DNA of 64,000 nt from Opacimonas sp002292215 (GCA_943846745.1 OX044360.1:2835381-2899380); one strand, 5' to 3'; shown: positions 7,500 to 16,076, counted from the first letter of the stretch. Program-made: numbers and translations. Notes: a model not told the origin generated them from the sequence alone.

Positions 7500-8756
7500 T
7501 TAGCGGAACGTCAACGCATCAGTATGCGCAGTTTTACCTAACACGAGCTGCACGGTAGAGATAGAGCGTTCTCTAAATCCGCCCTCACAATAGTTGAGGT
7601 AATATTGCCACATTCTAGAAAAACGTTCATCGTAGCCTTTTTCGCGCAGTGATTCGATGTTCTCAAAGAAACGGTCATGCCAATGCGAAAGTGTTTGTGC
7701 GTAATCTAAACCGATATCATGTAGGTCGCGAATACTTAAATCGGTGTATTCTTTAATACAACGGTTAATCATATACTGTGACGGTAAAAACCCACCAGGG
7801 AAGATGTATTTTTGGATAAAATCCACGCCACTGCTGTAACTTTCATAACGACGGTCATCAATGGTGATAGCTTGTAATACCATGATGCCTTCCGGTTTCA
7901 ATAATGAAGTACACTTTTCAAAAAAGTTACGTAAATAGGATTTACCTACCGCTTCAATCATTTCGATGGAAACCAGTTTGTCGTATTCGCCTTCAAGCGT
8001 ACGATAATCTTGCTTGAGAAGAGTGATTTTGTCAGTCAAGCCTTCACGGGAAACCCAGTCTTCAGCCCATGCATATTGCTCATCAGAAATAGTCGTTGTG
8101 GTAACACGACAGCCATAATGTTTAGCTGCATAAACTGCTAATCCACCCCAGCCGGTACCAATTTCCATTAAATGATCTGTGGGCTTGAGTTGCAACTTGT
8201 CACAAATCGCTTTGAGTTTGTGTTGTTGCGCCTCGGCTAAATTTGCTTCTGGATGCGGGTAAACAGCAGATGAGTACATCATGCTTTCATCTAAAAACTG
8301 CGTGTATAGTTGATTGCCTAAGTCATAATGCGCTTGGATGTTTTTGCGCGCTTGCTCAACCGAGTTACGATTTAAGAAATGTTGGATCTTGTTAAATGGA
8401 TAAGTTAACCAACCAAAGCGTTTTTCCCATTTATCAAGTACAGGTAAGTTGCGAGCAAAAATACGGATCACGTTGGTTAGATTCGGTGATGTCCACAAAC
8501 CATCCATAAAAGTTTCACCGCTGGCAACACTGCCACCAAATAGCAAATGGCGATAGGCTTTAGGATCAAGGATATTGACCTCTGCTTGAAGTTCACTATT
8601 AAGATCACCCATTTGTGCCACCATCACGCCGTGTTCTTTTAGAGTCATACAGCCTTGTGGTAAATGGTTTAGAACACTTATAAAGGCGCGTTTACACCAT
8701 TTATCCATGAGCGAAGCGTTTTCTGTTTTTATTATAGTTTGTTGTGCTTGAGACAT
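7500..8756 (-). CDS. cfa: Cyclopropane-fatty-acyl-phospholipid synthase family methyltransferase
   Basis: SAM-dependent enzyme that adds a methylene (or methyl) group to unsaturated phospholipid acyl chains. The 418-residue protein has the SAM-binding motif MEIGTGWGGLAVYAA (about 195-210), the VSIEMIEAVG segment, and the conserved QAITIDDRRYESYSSGVDF and QKYIFPGGFLPS blocks of the Cfa family. It is last in a five-gene operon starting with an NTF2-like gene and is only 3 bp from the DUF1365 gene. In organisms with ChrR-type sigma regulons this cfa paralogue is a known target; related Rhodobacter proteins act in methylated and furan fatty acid synthesis. Which product is made here cannot be told. 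Confidence 0.88.
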   Translation of the reverse strand: MSQAQQTIIKTENASLMDKWCKRAFISVLNHLPQGCMTLKEHGVMVAQMGDLNSELQAEVNILDPKAYRHLLFGGSVASGETFMDGLWTSPNLTNVIRIFARNLPVLDKWEKRFGWLTYPFNKIQHFLNRNSVEQARKNIQAHYDLGNQLYTQFLDESMMYSSAVYPHPEANLAEAQQHKLKAICDKLQLKPTDHLMEIGTGWGGLAVYAAKHYGCRVTTTTISDEQYAWAEDWVSREGLTDKITLLKQDYRTLEGEYDKLVSIEMIEAVGKSYLRNFFEKCTSLLKPEGIMVLQAITIDDRRYESYSSGVDFIQKYIFPGGFLPSQYMINRCIKEYTDLSIRDLHDIGLDYAQTLSHWHDRFFENIESLREKGYDERFSRMWQYYLNYCEGGFRERSISTVQLVLGKTAHTDALTFR

Positions 8757-8759
8757 TGC

Positions 8760-9551
8760 TCATTCCTCAGGTTTTTTAGTGGCGGGTTTTGCATAGCCAT
8801 AAAATGGTGTGCGTTTGATAAATAACTTCAACGCTTGCCAATAAATCCCGCCGACAGTTTTTAACGTCATACTAGGTATACGCTTTTTCGCTGTAGAAAG
8901 ATTAGTTGTAGTGAGTTCTTGGCGGTGTAAATCAATACTCGCCACCATGTGTTTGATTTGTTTGTAGCACGAGAGTGTCAGCGTCAGGTGTTCACTCGGT
9001 TGTGAAATGCGCCATTTGTATTGCATATCCATTGGATTAAACGGACTGACATGAAATGCTTTTGGGGTATCATCTTGTTCGCTTAAATCCACTAAATAAT
9101 AATGGCGTTCATGCCACGGCGTATTACTGACTTCAGCGAGCATAAAGGTGAACTGCTTAGAAAGGGGATCTTGGACATAATAAAAATTCACAGGGCTAAA
9201 GTATAAATTGAGCATCCGTGTTTGCCCTAGAAAATACACATCCCCAATAATTGGGGTCGTAACCGATTTTAGTAATGTATCGCGTAGGGCATTCATTTTT
9301 GCTAAGATTTCTTGCTCCAAGGGCAAACCTTGTTGATTAAGATAATCACTACGACGAAACTCTAAAAAGCCTTTTTGATCAACATTAAATCCGTCAAGTT
9401 GAGCTAACTCTGGCAGTTCTTTTAGTTTGATCCAAAACAAATAAATATCATATCGAAATTCATGGACCGTGGGTGTAAAACGTTTGTGGTAGACATTTCC
9501 TTGATAGATTGCACTGCTTAAACTCACAAAGTGGCTCCAAAACGTGCGCAC
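8760..9551 (-). CDS. DUF1365 family protein
   Basis: A 263-residue protein of the DUF1365 family, recognisable from SAIYQGNVYHKRFTP near the N-terminus, the FLGQTRMLNLYFSPVNFYY block, VSNTPWHERHYY and the FHVSPFNPMDMQYKWRI segment. Biochemical function is not established; family members nearly always sit between an FAD-dependent amine-oxidase-like gene and a cfa gene, as here, which suggests a role in lipid modification. It overlaps the preceding FAD gene by 28 bp, consistent with one transcript and translational coupling. The start is the only methionine before the conserved block. Confidence 0.88.
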   Translation of the reverse strand: MRTFWSHFVSLSSAIYQGNVYHKRFTPTVHEFRYDIYLFWIKLKELPELAQLDGFNVDQKGFLEFRRSDYLNQQGLPLEQEILAKMNALRDTLLKSVTTPIIGDVYFLGQTRMLNLYFSPVNFYYVQDPLSKQFTFMLAEVSNTPWHERHYYLVDLSEQDDTPKAFHVSPFNPMDMQYKWRISQPSEHLTLTLSCYKQIKHMVASIDLHRQELTTTNLSTAKKRIPSMTLKTVGGIYWQALKLFIKRTPFYGYAKPATKKPEE

Positions 9552-10819
9552 ACATCCAAGGCACTGCGCACACCATCTTCATGGAAGCCGTTATACCAAT
9601 AGGCACCACAAAAATGCAGATTGTTAATGCCGCACATAGTAGAGCGCTGACCCTGAGCATTAACCATTGAGGGGCTAAATTGTGGATGGGCGTATTGATA
9701 ACGACCTAATATTTTCTCTGGATCGATTTCCGCGGTGTTATTTAAGGTGACACAGAAGGTGTGTTCGGTTTGCAGACTTTGCAATATGTTCATGTTGTAC
9801 GTGACAGTGGCAGGTTGCAGGGTTTCATTTTCATCCCCTTTTATCAGATAGTTCCAGCTCGCCCAAGCGAGTTCGCGTTGTGGTAAAATGTTCGTGTCAG
9901 TGTGCAATACCACGTCATTCATGGCGTATTTAATATTGCTCAGTACCGCTTGCTGCTGGGATGTAGGTGTCGCTAGCATGGCTAAAGCTTGGTCAGAATG
10001 ACACGCAAAAATAACCTCATCAAACTCTTCAGTTAAGACTGTGGTTTCACTGACTTGCTCATCACGGTAATGCACAGTGTGACCCGTGGCGCTGGTTACT
10101 GATGACGTGACTTTAACGACTGGAGAGTTAAGCTTAATGCTGTCAGCAAATTCACGTGTTAACGGTGCGATGTATTCTCTCGAACCACCCATAATGGTAT
10201 ACCACTGCGGTCTATCAGTGATATTAAGTAAACCGTGATTATTAAAAAACTGTAAGAAAAACGTCAACGGAAAGGCTTTTGAGTCTTCAATCGACATCGA
10301 CCAAATTGCGGCGCACATAGGCAAAATGTAGTTTTGGCTAAAGTCATCACTGAGGTTGTGGTGGTGAATATAATCAAATAACGTGATCCCTGTTGCTGCA
10401 TGTTGCTGGGCATCATCGGATTTACATAATTTATTAAACTTCAATATGTCTCGCACGATGCGCCAAAAACGCGGGCGGAAGAAATTTCGACGCTGAGCAA
10501 ATAATGAATTCAGCGTATTGCCATTATATTCTAAATTAGCTTGTCGGTTTTTGACACTAAAGCTCATTTCTGAGGGCTGGGCATTCACCCCAATCTGGCT
10601 CATTAATTTATTAAAATTGGGATACGTCCAATCGTTAAACACGATAAAGCCTGTATCAATGGCATAATGTACATCATTGACGACCACATCTTTAGTTGCG
10701 GTGTGACCACCGATATAATCGTTAGCTTCAAATACGGTAATGTCATGCTCTTTATTCAGCATATAGCCACAGGTTAGTCCGGAAATACCTGTACCAATAA
10801 TTGCTATTTTCTTTTTCAT
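9524..10819 (-). CDS. FAD-dependent oxidoreductase (amine oxidase/desaturase-like)
   Basis: The 431-residue protein opens with a dinucleotide-binding motif (AIIGTGISGLTCGY, Gly9-x-Gly11-x-x-Gly14) followed by ITVFEANDYIGGHT, characteristic of the flavin amine oxidase/phytoene desaturase superfamily. Further family landmarks are DTGFIVFNDWTYPNF, GGSREYIAPLT and the C-terminal NLHFCGAYWYNGFHEDG, which contacts FAD. It overlaps the upstream SDR gene by 4 bp and the downstream DUF1365 gene by 28 bp. The likely role is oxidation of a membrane lipid acyl chain together with the Cfa-type methyltransferase. The substrate is inferred from context only. Confidence 0.87.
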   Translation of the reverse strand: MKKKIAIIGTGISGLTCGYMLNKEHDITVFEANDYIGGHTATKDVVVNDVHYAIDTGFIVFNDWTYPNFNKLMSQIGVNAQPSEMSFSVKNRQANLEYNGNTLNSLFAQRRNFFRPRFWRIVRDILKFNKLCKSDDAQQHAATGITLFDYIHHHNLSDDFSQNYILPMCAAIWSMSIEDSKAFPLTFFLQFFNNHGLLNITDRPQWYTIMGGSREYIAPLTREFADSIKLNSPVVKVTSSVTSATGHTVHYRDEQVSETTVLTEEFDEVIFACHSDQALAMLATPTSQQQAVLSNIKYAMNDVVLHTDTNILPQRELAWASWNYLIKGDENETLQPATVTYNMNILQSLQTEHTFCVTLNNTAEIDPEKILGRYQYAHPQFSPSMVNAQGQRSTMCGINNLHFCGAYWYNGFHEDGVRSALDVCARFGATL

Positions 10820-11580
10820 TTCACACTCTTATTATTATTGTTACGCTGATTCGTGTCACTTCGCTTTGGCTGGCGCATACGCAAACTTAAGCGATGTTGG
10901 ATAAATTCGGGTAGGGCATGTAAACCGCGTAAGATCATACTAAATCGCGTCGGAAAGTAAATACTCGCTTTATTAGTTTTAATCCCCGCCACAATATCTC
11001 GGGCAGCTTCTTCCACTGAAATACTCATCGGCATAGGGAAATCATTTTTATCGGTTAATGGGGTGATGACAAATCCAGGTGAAATAGTCTGCACGCGCAC
11101 GCCTTTCTCTGCATAGTCAACGGCGCAGCTTTTAGCTATATAATGTAATGCGGCTTTACTCGCACCGTAGGCTTGGCTGCGGGGAAATGGTAACAAGCGC
11201 GCTAAACTATCAACAAACACCAGTTTGTTACCGGATTGCAAGTTAGGCGACAAGGCTTTGATTACATTGATCACACCAAATACATTAGCCGCAAAGACAC
11301 GTTCAAACATAGCCGGTTCAATGTCATCAATATCGACATATTCACACGTGCCTGCGTTGAGTAGGGCAATGTCACATTGAACGTTAGCTAATGCTGCTTG
11401 GGTTTGCGCTAAGTCGGTGACATCAAACTGACAGGTTGATATGTTGGGCTGCTGGGCTAAGACTGCGAGCTTGTCTGCATTTCTGCCACAAGCAATAACA
11501 CTGTAGCCGAGTTGTGCGGCGAGTAACGCGACTGCTTCACCAATACCGGAGGTCGCGCCTGTGATGAGTAGACGTTTCAT
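10816..11580 (-). CDS. Short-chain dehydrogenase/reductase
   Basis: A 254-residue classical SDR. The cofactor motif is TGATSGIG (Gly-x3-Gly-x-Gly, residues 8-15), the NNAG-equivalent is LNAGT, and the catalytic Tyr-x3-Lys is in AYGASKAALHY with an upstream serine in VDSLARLL. Residues around CGRN in beta-2 hint at NADP. It is the second gene of the operon and overlaps both neighbours by 4 bp. The reductase substrate is unknown; position in a lipid-modifying, sigma/ChrR-linked operon suggests a fatty-acyl or lipid intermediate. Confidence 0.88.
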   Translation of the reverse strand: MKRLLITGATSGIGEAVALLAAQLGYSVIACGRNADKLAVLAQQPNISTCQFDVTDLAQTQAALANVQCDIALLNAGTCEYVDIDDIEPAMFERVFAANVFGVINVIKALSPNLQSGNKLVFVDSLARLLPFPRSQAYGASKAALHYIAKSCAVDYAEKGVRVQTISPGFVITPLTDKNDFPMPMSISVEEAARDIVAGIKTNKASIYFPTRFSMILRGLHALPEFIQHRLSLRMRQPKRSDTNQRNNNNKSVK

Positions 11581-12020
11581 GCGCGCATGCCTGCTTTAAT
11601 TTTATTAATGATAAATTTTAGAATGGGAACTTGCTCGTATACCATTTGCCCAAGATCATAATAATCTTGATGGAAAAATATGGCGTCGTCACGGACTTTC
11701 AATAAGGTAATGCCATCAACATGGATGGTTTCTCCGCCATTCAAGCGCGGGGTTGCAAAGGACATGGTCCATGTGACGGTATAGGATTGATGCTGTACAA
11801 GCGGTTGCAATTCATGTGCTGCGATATGATGAATGGCAAACTCACAGTGTTTGGCGTTAACGAGTAAATTTTTAAAATAAGCGGTGAGTTGTCCAAGGCC
11901 GTGATGGGTACCTACCGGGTCAATCAAGGTAATATCGTCAGCGTAGATCTTAGTAAGTTGCGCAATATCGGCGACAGCTAGCGTTTGATAAAATGAGGCA
12001 AAACGGTCTATTACAGTCAT
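11577..12020 (-). CDS. NTF2/SnoaL-like protein
   Basis: A 147-residue protein with the SnoaL-like polyketide-cyclase/NTF2 cone fold pattern: FYQTLAVADIAQLTKIYADDITLIDPVG near the N-terminus (quoted as YADDITLIDPVGTHHG), then TVTWTMSFATPRLNGG and a C-terminal IFFHQDYYDLG. It is first in the operon and overlaps the SDR gene by 4 bp. Such proteins accompany ECF11/ChrR regulon operons, with no known biochemical activity. No signal peptide is visible. Confidence 0.82.
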   Translation of the reverse strand: MTVIDRFASFYQTLAVADIAQLTKIYADDITLIDPVGTHHGLGQLTAYFKNLLVNAKHCEFAIHHIAAHELQPLVQHQSYTVTWTMSFATPRLNGGETIHVDGITLLKVRDDAIFFHQDYYDLGQMVYEQVPILKFIINKIKAGMRA

Positions 12021-12052
12021 AAATGCTTATTTAATTAAATCATGTATATGGT

Positions 12053-12078
12053 TACACATTCGTATAATAGATGGATCA
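12053..12078 (-). promoter_or_regulatory. Candidate ECF11 sigma promoter for the SDR-FAD-DUF1365-cfa operon
   Basis: On the minus strand TGATCC (12078-12073) is followed 16 bp later by TGTAAC, about 35 bp before the NTF2-like start. The -35 is identical to the TGATCC -35 reported for RpoE/ChrR-controlled promoters in Rhodobacter and to the site before the sigma gene in this window. The -10 is weaker than the CGTATAA copy at 12769, so assignment is moderate. Confidence 0.45.
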
Positions 12079-12173
12079 CCGTGTAATTACTCGCCTTTTA
12101 TTTAAATATTTTTTAATCCTTTGTCATACATTGTGCGTAAAGAAGAGTGTGTAATATTAATAAGGCATTAATT

Positions 12174-12743
12174 GTGGTTACGTTACCTTTATTCCCATTA
12201 TCAGCGCATGTTCTTCCAGGTGGTAGAATGTCGTTACGTATTTTTGAACCTCGTTATACTAGAATGGTAAAAGAAGCCTGCGCTTCGGATTCTGGTTTTG
12301 TTATTTGTATGCTTAATGCGAAAGGTGACAAAACAACCAATGAGGATATCCATCCAATTGGAACTTATGTCAATGTTGTCGATTTCAATTTGCTAGAGGA
12401 CGGATTGTTAGGGATTACCGTTGAAGGTATAAAATGTGTATCGATTGCTAACATTCGTAGTGAAAAAGATAATCTGCGCATTGCTGATTGTGAGGTGATT
12501 ACTCCGTGGGAGTTTAACTTACAAAAAGATGCGCTACATCCTATGGATATAAAGCTTAAAGAGATTTTTGATAAGTATCCAGAGGTCAATTCGTTATACC
12601 AAGAAACCAAGTTTGATGATCCAATTTGGGTGATCAATCGCTGGCTCGAATTGCTACCGGTAGACGCTGCGCAAAAGCAACAATTTTTAGCCGATAATGA
12701 CTGCTCAGAGGTTGTACAATACTTAACAAAACTGGTAGAGTAA
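12174..12743 (+). CDS. Lon N-terminal (substrate-binding) domain protein
   Basis: About 190 residues, consisting only of the LON substrate-binding domain found at the N-terminus of Lon protease, without ATPase or protease parts. The family signature is clear: LPLFPLSAHVLPGGRMSLRIFEPRY (read as PLFPLSAHVLPGG then LRIFEPRYTRMV), and WVINRWLELLPV near the end. The GTG at 12174 is preferred because an AAGG lies eight bases upstream and the product then begins just before LPLFPL as in relatives; a GTG at 12147 would add nine residues. It lies between the divergent lipid operon and the sigma gene, and may belong to the same stress response. Function unknown. Confidence 0.82.
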   Translation: MVTLPLFPLSAHVLPGGRMSLRIFEPRYTRMVKEACASDSGFVICMLNAKGDKTTNEDIHPIGTYVNVVDFNLLEDGLLGITVEGIKCVSIANIRSEKDNLRIADCEVITPWEFNLQKDALHPMDIKLKEIFDKYPEVNSLYQETKFDDPIWVINRWLELLPVDAAQKQQFLADNDCSEVVQYLTKLVE

Positions 12744-12747
12744 TTTA

Positions 12748-12775
12748 TGATCCTTAATTGATCCACCGCGTATAA
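12748..12775 (+). promoter_or_regulatory. Autoregulatory ECF11 sigma promoter of the sigma-chrR operon
   Basis: TGATCC (12748-12753), 15 bp, then CGTATAA (12769-12775), 27 bp before the sigma-factor start. TGATCC is the -35 element known for RpoE/ChrR promoters, and the same hexamer appears again at 12759-12764 and on the opposite strand before the lipid operon. Transcription would start near 12782, just upstream of an AAAGGTGG ribosome-binding site. Confidence 0.6.
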
Positions 12776-12802
12776 ATATAAAATATGTAGAAAGGTGGAT
12801 GT

Positions 12803-13417
12803 ATGCTCGTTGGAATTTCCTTGGAAAATAAATTACAAAATACCGGCAAGCCTAAGGACTGTGCAGATGAAATGTCACAGGCCTTACTTGAAGTTGCATC
12901 ACAACGGTGCCAACGTTCTTACTCTAAAATATTCGGTTATTTTGCACCACGCTTACGTTCTTACGCATTAAAACAAATGGGAAATGAAGCGTTGGCAATG
13001 GAAATGGTCCAAGATACCATGACCAACGTGTGGCAAAAAGCGCATCTCTTTAATGCCGAAAAAGGCTCCCCATCAACGTGGATATTTACGATTGCTCGTA
13101 ACATTCGCTTTGATATGCTCCGCAAATTAAAAAATCGTAAAGAAGATATTTGTTCTGATGATCTATGGCCCGTTTTGTGTGAACAAACGCCGGATCAGAA
13201 TGAAGTATCGCTTGAAGAACAAGTCACCTTAGAACAAGTTAACCAGTTGTTTAATAATCTTCCAGAAAAACAACGCGCCGTGATTGAAGCCATTTATGTT
13301 GATGGTAAGTCGCAGCAAGAAGTCGCTGATGAATTAGCCATTCCCTTAGGAACCGTCAAAAGCAGAACTCGATTAGCATTGCAGCGTTTAAAGGACATGT
13401 TAGAAGATCATGATTAA
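12803..13417 (+). CDS. rpoE: ECF11-type RNA polymerase sigma factor (RpoE/ChrR system)
   Basis: A 204-residue sigma-70 family protein. Region 2 spans about residues 35-105 (YALKQMGNEALAMEMVQDTM, WIFTIARNIRFDMLRKLKN) and region 4 about 145-200 (LPEKQRAVIEAIYVDGKSQQ and EVADELAIPLGTVKSRTRLA). There is no extra C-terminal domain. The following gene overlaps by 8 bp and encodes a ChrR-type anti-sigma factor, which assigns it to the ECF11 group that controls responses to singlet oxygen in photosynthetic and many marine proteobacteria. A matching promoter lies directly upstream, implying positive autoregulation. It is not the envelope-stress RpoE paired with RseA. Confidence 0.92.
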   Translation: MLVGISLENKLQNTGKPKDCADEMSQALLEVASQRCQRSYSKIFGYFAPRLRSYALKQMGNEALAMEMVQDTMTNVWQKAHLFNAEKGSPSTWIFTIARNIRFDMLRKLKNRKEDICSDDLWPVLCEQTPDQNEVSLEEQVTLEQVNQLFNNLPEKQRAVIEAIYVDGKSQQEVADELAIPLGTVKSRTRLALQRLKDMLEDHD

Positions 13418-14072
13418 TTATCACCCTACCGATAAACAATTGCAGCAATTTGCAGAAGGTAATATTTCTCCTGCGTTAGCATTAGTTATTTCAGCTCATT
13501 GCGATGTATGCAGCCAATGCCAAGAAAAAGTAGACGATATTAATATCGAGTTATCTTCTGTGATTGAAAATGTACGCGCTCATGACTTCAAAGATCCTGC
13601 ATTTGAAAAAATGCTCGCTGATATAATGCATCTGCCTGTTATTGACACGAAACCTGTGGTTGCTCCTAGAATCGAACTTGATGGTCGGTTTTTTGATGTC
13701 CCACGTCCATTACAACGGTTTGTGAAAAACACAGGAAATTGGTCACGTTTACTGGGCAAAGTATGGCAAGCACCAGTAGATTTAGGCGATGCCGGCATGG
13801 CGAACTTTATCTATATGGAAAAAGGTGGTCGTGTACCAGAACATACGCACAAAGGAACGGAGTTAACACTGGTTGTCGATGGTGAGTTTTCGGATGGCTT
13901 AGCTGATTATGATTCGGGAGACTTTATCATCATGGATAATGAGCACATTCATTCGCCTCATTCAAATGCCGTAGAAGGATGTTTAGTCTTTTCGATTGTA
14001 GATAAGCCATTGCATTTTACGTCGGGTATCGCTCGATTACTGAATCCATTTAGCCATTTGTTCTTTAAATAA
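13410..14072 (+). CDS. chrR: ChrR-type zinc anti-sigma factor with cupin domain
   Basis: The 220-residue protein has the two ChrR domains. The N-terminal zinc anti-sigma domain carries ligands His5, His30, Cys34 and Cys37 (HCDVCSQC), almost the same positions as ChrR His6, His31, Cys35 and Cys38. The C-terminal cupin-like domain (about 90-200) has HTHKGTELTLVVDGEFSD with His145, His147 and Glu151 and a later His181 (or His179), the second metal site needed for release of the sigma factor by singlet oxygen in Rhodobacter. It overlaps the sigma gene by 8 bp and is followed by a terminator. Confidence 0.92.
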   Translation: MINYHPTDKQLQQFAEGNISPALALVISAHCDVCSQCQEKVDDINIELSSVIENVRAHDFKDPAFEKMLADIMHLPVIDTKPVVAPRIELDGRFFDVPRPLQRFVKNTGNWSRLLGKVWQAPVDLGDAGMANFIYMEKGGRVPEHTHKGTELTLVVDGEFSDGLADYDSGDFIIMDNEHIHSPHSNAVEGCLVFSIVDKPLHFTSGIARLLNPFSHLFFK

Positions 14073-14085
14073 ACGTTAAATACAG

Positions 14086-14112
14086 AAAAGCGCTAATAAA
14101 AGCGCTTTTTTT
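14086..14112 (+). terminator. Rho-independent terminator after chrR
   Basis: AGCGCT at 14089-14094 and again at 14101-14106 (self-complementary hexamers flanked by A and T runs) form a stem with a six-base AATAAA loop and a run of seven T. The leading A run makes it potentially bidirectional, serving bamD on the other strand as well. Confidence 0.8.
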
Positions 14113-14144
14113 ATGTCTGAATATTATGTAAAACGCAATATGAC

Positions 14145-14903
14145 CTACAAAATAAACTCACTCTCAGGATAGTTTAATTTCAAAATCTTGATGGCGTTTT
14201 GTTTAAGTTGCTCCAAACCTAACTGCTCATAACATGACACCATGATTTCTAATGCTTCTTGTACCATGACTGTGTCAGGATAATATTCTAATACATACTG
14301 TCCGCGGTTTGCTGCAGCAACATACGCTTCACGGCGCATATAAAAACGCGCAATGGCAATTTCATATTTGGCTAGGCGTGTTTTAATAAACACCATGCGT
14401 TTTTGGGCATCGGTCGCGTACTTGCTTTCTGGGTATTTGTTCAGTAATTGACTAAAATCATTAAAGGCTTCACGTGATGCAGATGGATCGCGGTCAGAGC
14501 GGTCAATATTTAACAATGATTGGAACAAGTTATCATCGCTTTCCATATTGGTGAGACCACGCATAAAATAAGCGTAGTCGACATCTTTATGATTTGGGTT
14601 TAAGCGTAAGAAACGATCGATAGTGGCTAAAGCTTGTGCACTATCACCGCTTTTATAATAGCTGTAGATCAAATCAAGCTGGACTTGATGAGATAATTCG
14701 CCAAATGGGTAACGAGAATCGAGATCACTGAGAATTTGTGCTGCCCCACCAAAATTACCATTTTTCATGGCCGCTTTAGCTGACGCGTAAATGGCTTGAG
14801 GGCCTTTTAATTCAACTGCTTGAAGCTCTTCGTCAGGGGCTGAACTACATCCGCCTAGGACGAATAGTCCGACTAAGCTGAGTGCTAAAATTCTTGTTTT
14901 CAT
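14145..14903 (-). CDS. bamD: Outer membrane assembly lipoprotein BamD
   Basis: Essential TPR lipoprotein of the BAM complex, which inserts beta-barrel proteins into the outer membrane. A lipoprotein signal peptide ends in VLGGC (Cys19). The mature part has five tetratricopeptide-like repeats, with recognisable AKAAMKNGNFGGAAQILSDL and RYPFGELSHQVQLDLIYSYY stretches and the YAYFMRGLTNM segment. Length 252 is typical. It is divergent from rluD, the standard gammaproteobacterial arrangement. Confidence 0.95.
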   Translation of the reverse strand: MKTRILALSLVGLFVLGGCSSAPDEELQAVELKGPQAIYASAKAAMKNGNFGGAAQILSDLDSRYPFGELSHQVQLDLIYSYYKSGDSAQALATIDRFLRLNPNHKDVDYAYFMRGLTNMESDDNLFQSLLNIDRSDRDPSASREAFNDFSQLLNKYPESKYATDAQKRMVFIKTRLAKYEIAIARFYMRREAYVAAANRGQYVLEYYPDTVMVQEALEIMVSCYEQLGLEQLKQNAIKILKLNYPESEFIL

Positions 14904-14953
14904 TAACTCTTAAACCTTTGTTATTGATTCTTTAATTGGCACAATGCTTATTA

Positions 14954-14984
14954 TTGCACACCTTGGCCTGTAAACTGATATAAT
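14954..14984 (+). promoter_or_regulatory. Sigma-70 promoter of rluD
   Basis: TTGCAC (14954-14959), 19 bp, TATAAT (14979-14984). A TTG that could be read as an rluD start at 14984 lies inside this -10 element, which supports the ATG at 15023 as the true start. Confidence 0.5.
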
Positions 14985-15022
14985 TGTATTTTATTTATCA
15001 GACTTTTTCTAAATTATCTAAT

Positions 15023-16015
15023 ATGTCTCAATCTAATACCACGCAACAAACTATTTCCCTCACCGGGATCGTCGATCAAACTCAATTTGATAAACGCTTA
15101 GATCAGGTTTTGGCCGATTTGTTCCCCGAATATTCAAGAAGTAAGCTAAAAGAATGGATTTTAGCCGGTTTTGTCAGTATTGATGGTGAGGTCGTAACGG
15201 TTGCTAGGCAAAAAATGAGAGGGGATGAGCAAATTGACATCCACGCTGAAATTGCCGTACAAGTGCAGAATACGCCACAAGCAATCGATTTAGATATTGT
15301 GTTTGAAGATGAACATGTTTTAGTCATCAATAAACCGGCAGGTTTAGTGGTGCATCCTGGCGCAGGCAACGCTGACGGTACGGTATTAAATGCGTTACTT
15401 GCGTATTATCCTGCGATTGAAACGATCCCACGTGCAGGTATTGTGCACCGTCTGGATAAAGATACGACCGGATTAATGGTGGTTGCTAAAACGTTGATTG
15501 CACAAACTTATTTGGTTGAGCAGTTACAAACTCGCGTCATGAGTCGTGAATACGAAGCCTTGGTATATGGCACTATGGTCTCGGGCGGATTCATCGATGA
15601 GCCGATTGGTCGTCATCCAACTAAACGTACGTCTATGGCTGTTCGTGCAACAGGTAAAGAAGCGACAACGCATTATCGTATCATTGAAAAATTCCGTGTA
15701 CATACGCATTTACGTTTGAAACTCGAAAGTGGTCGTACGCATCAGATTCGAGTGCACATGGCACATATTCGCCATCCTATTATTGGTGATCAGTTATATG
15801 CAGGTCGTCCACGTATGCCTAAAGCAGCAAGTGCTCACTTCATGAATGCATTACGTTCATTTAAGCGCCAAGCTCTGCACGCTGCACAGTTATCGTTTGC
15901 ACATCCGATTTCAGAAGATTGGTTGACGTTCAACGCGCCGATCCCTGCTGATTTCAAGCAACTGTTAGAAGATGTCCGAGCAGACACCGTTATCCACGGG
16001 ATCGAAGAAGATTAA
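15023..16015 (+). CDS. rluD: 23S rRNA pseudouridine synthase RluD
   Basis: Makes pseudouridines 1911, 1915 and 1917 in helix 69 of 23S rRNA. An N-terminal S4 RNA-binding domain (about residues 17-80, RLDQVLADLFPEYSRSKLKEW) precedes the catalytic domain with GIVHRLDKDTTGLMVVAKT, containing the catalytic aspartate, and RTHQIRVHMAHIRHPIIGD. The ATG at 15023 gives 330 residues beginning MSQSNTTQQ, close to the family length. Divergent from bamD. Confidence 0.94.
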   Translation: MSQSNTTQQTISLTGIVDQTQFDKRLDQVLADLFPEYSRSKLKEWILAGFVSIDGEVVTVARQKMRGDEQIDIHAEIAVQVQNTPQAIDLDIVFEDEHVLVINKPAGLVVHPGAGNADGTVLNALLAYYPAIETIPRAGIVHRLDKDTTGLMVVAKTLIAQTYLVEQLQTRVMSREYEALVYGTMVSGGFIDEPIGRHPTKRTSMAVRATGKEATTHYRIIEKFRVHTHLRLKLESGRTHQIRVHMAHIRHPIIGDQLYAGRPRMPKAASAHFMNALRSFKRQALHAAQLSFAHPISEDWLTFNAPIPADFKQLLEDVRADTVIHGIEED

Positions 16016-16076
16016 TTGATACATATCAACTAAATCAAATAAACCAGCCATTGCTCATCTTTTATTCAATTGATGA

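Noticed and set aside
12061..12067. CGTATAA as an ECF -10 for the Lon-domain gene on the plus strand
   Set aside because: No TGATCC-like -35 lies about 15 bp upstream; the neighbouring TGATCC is on the opposite strand.
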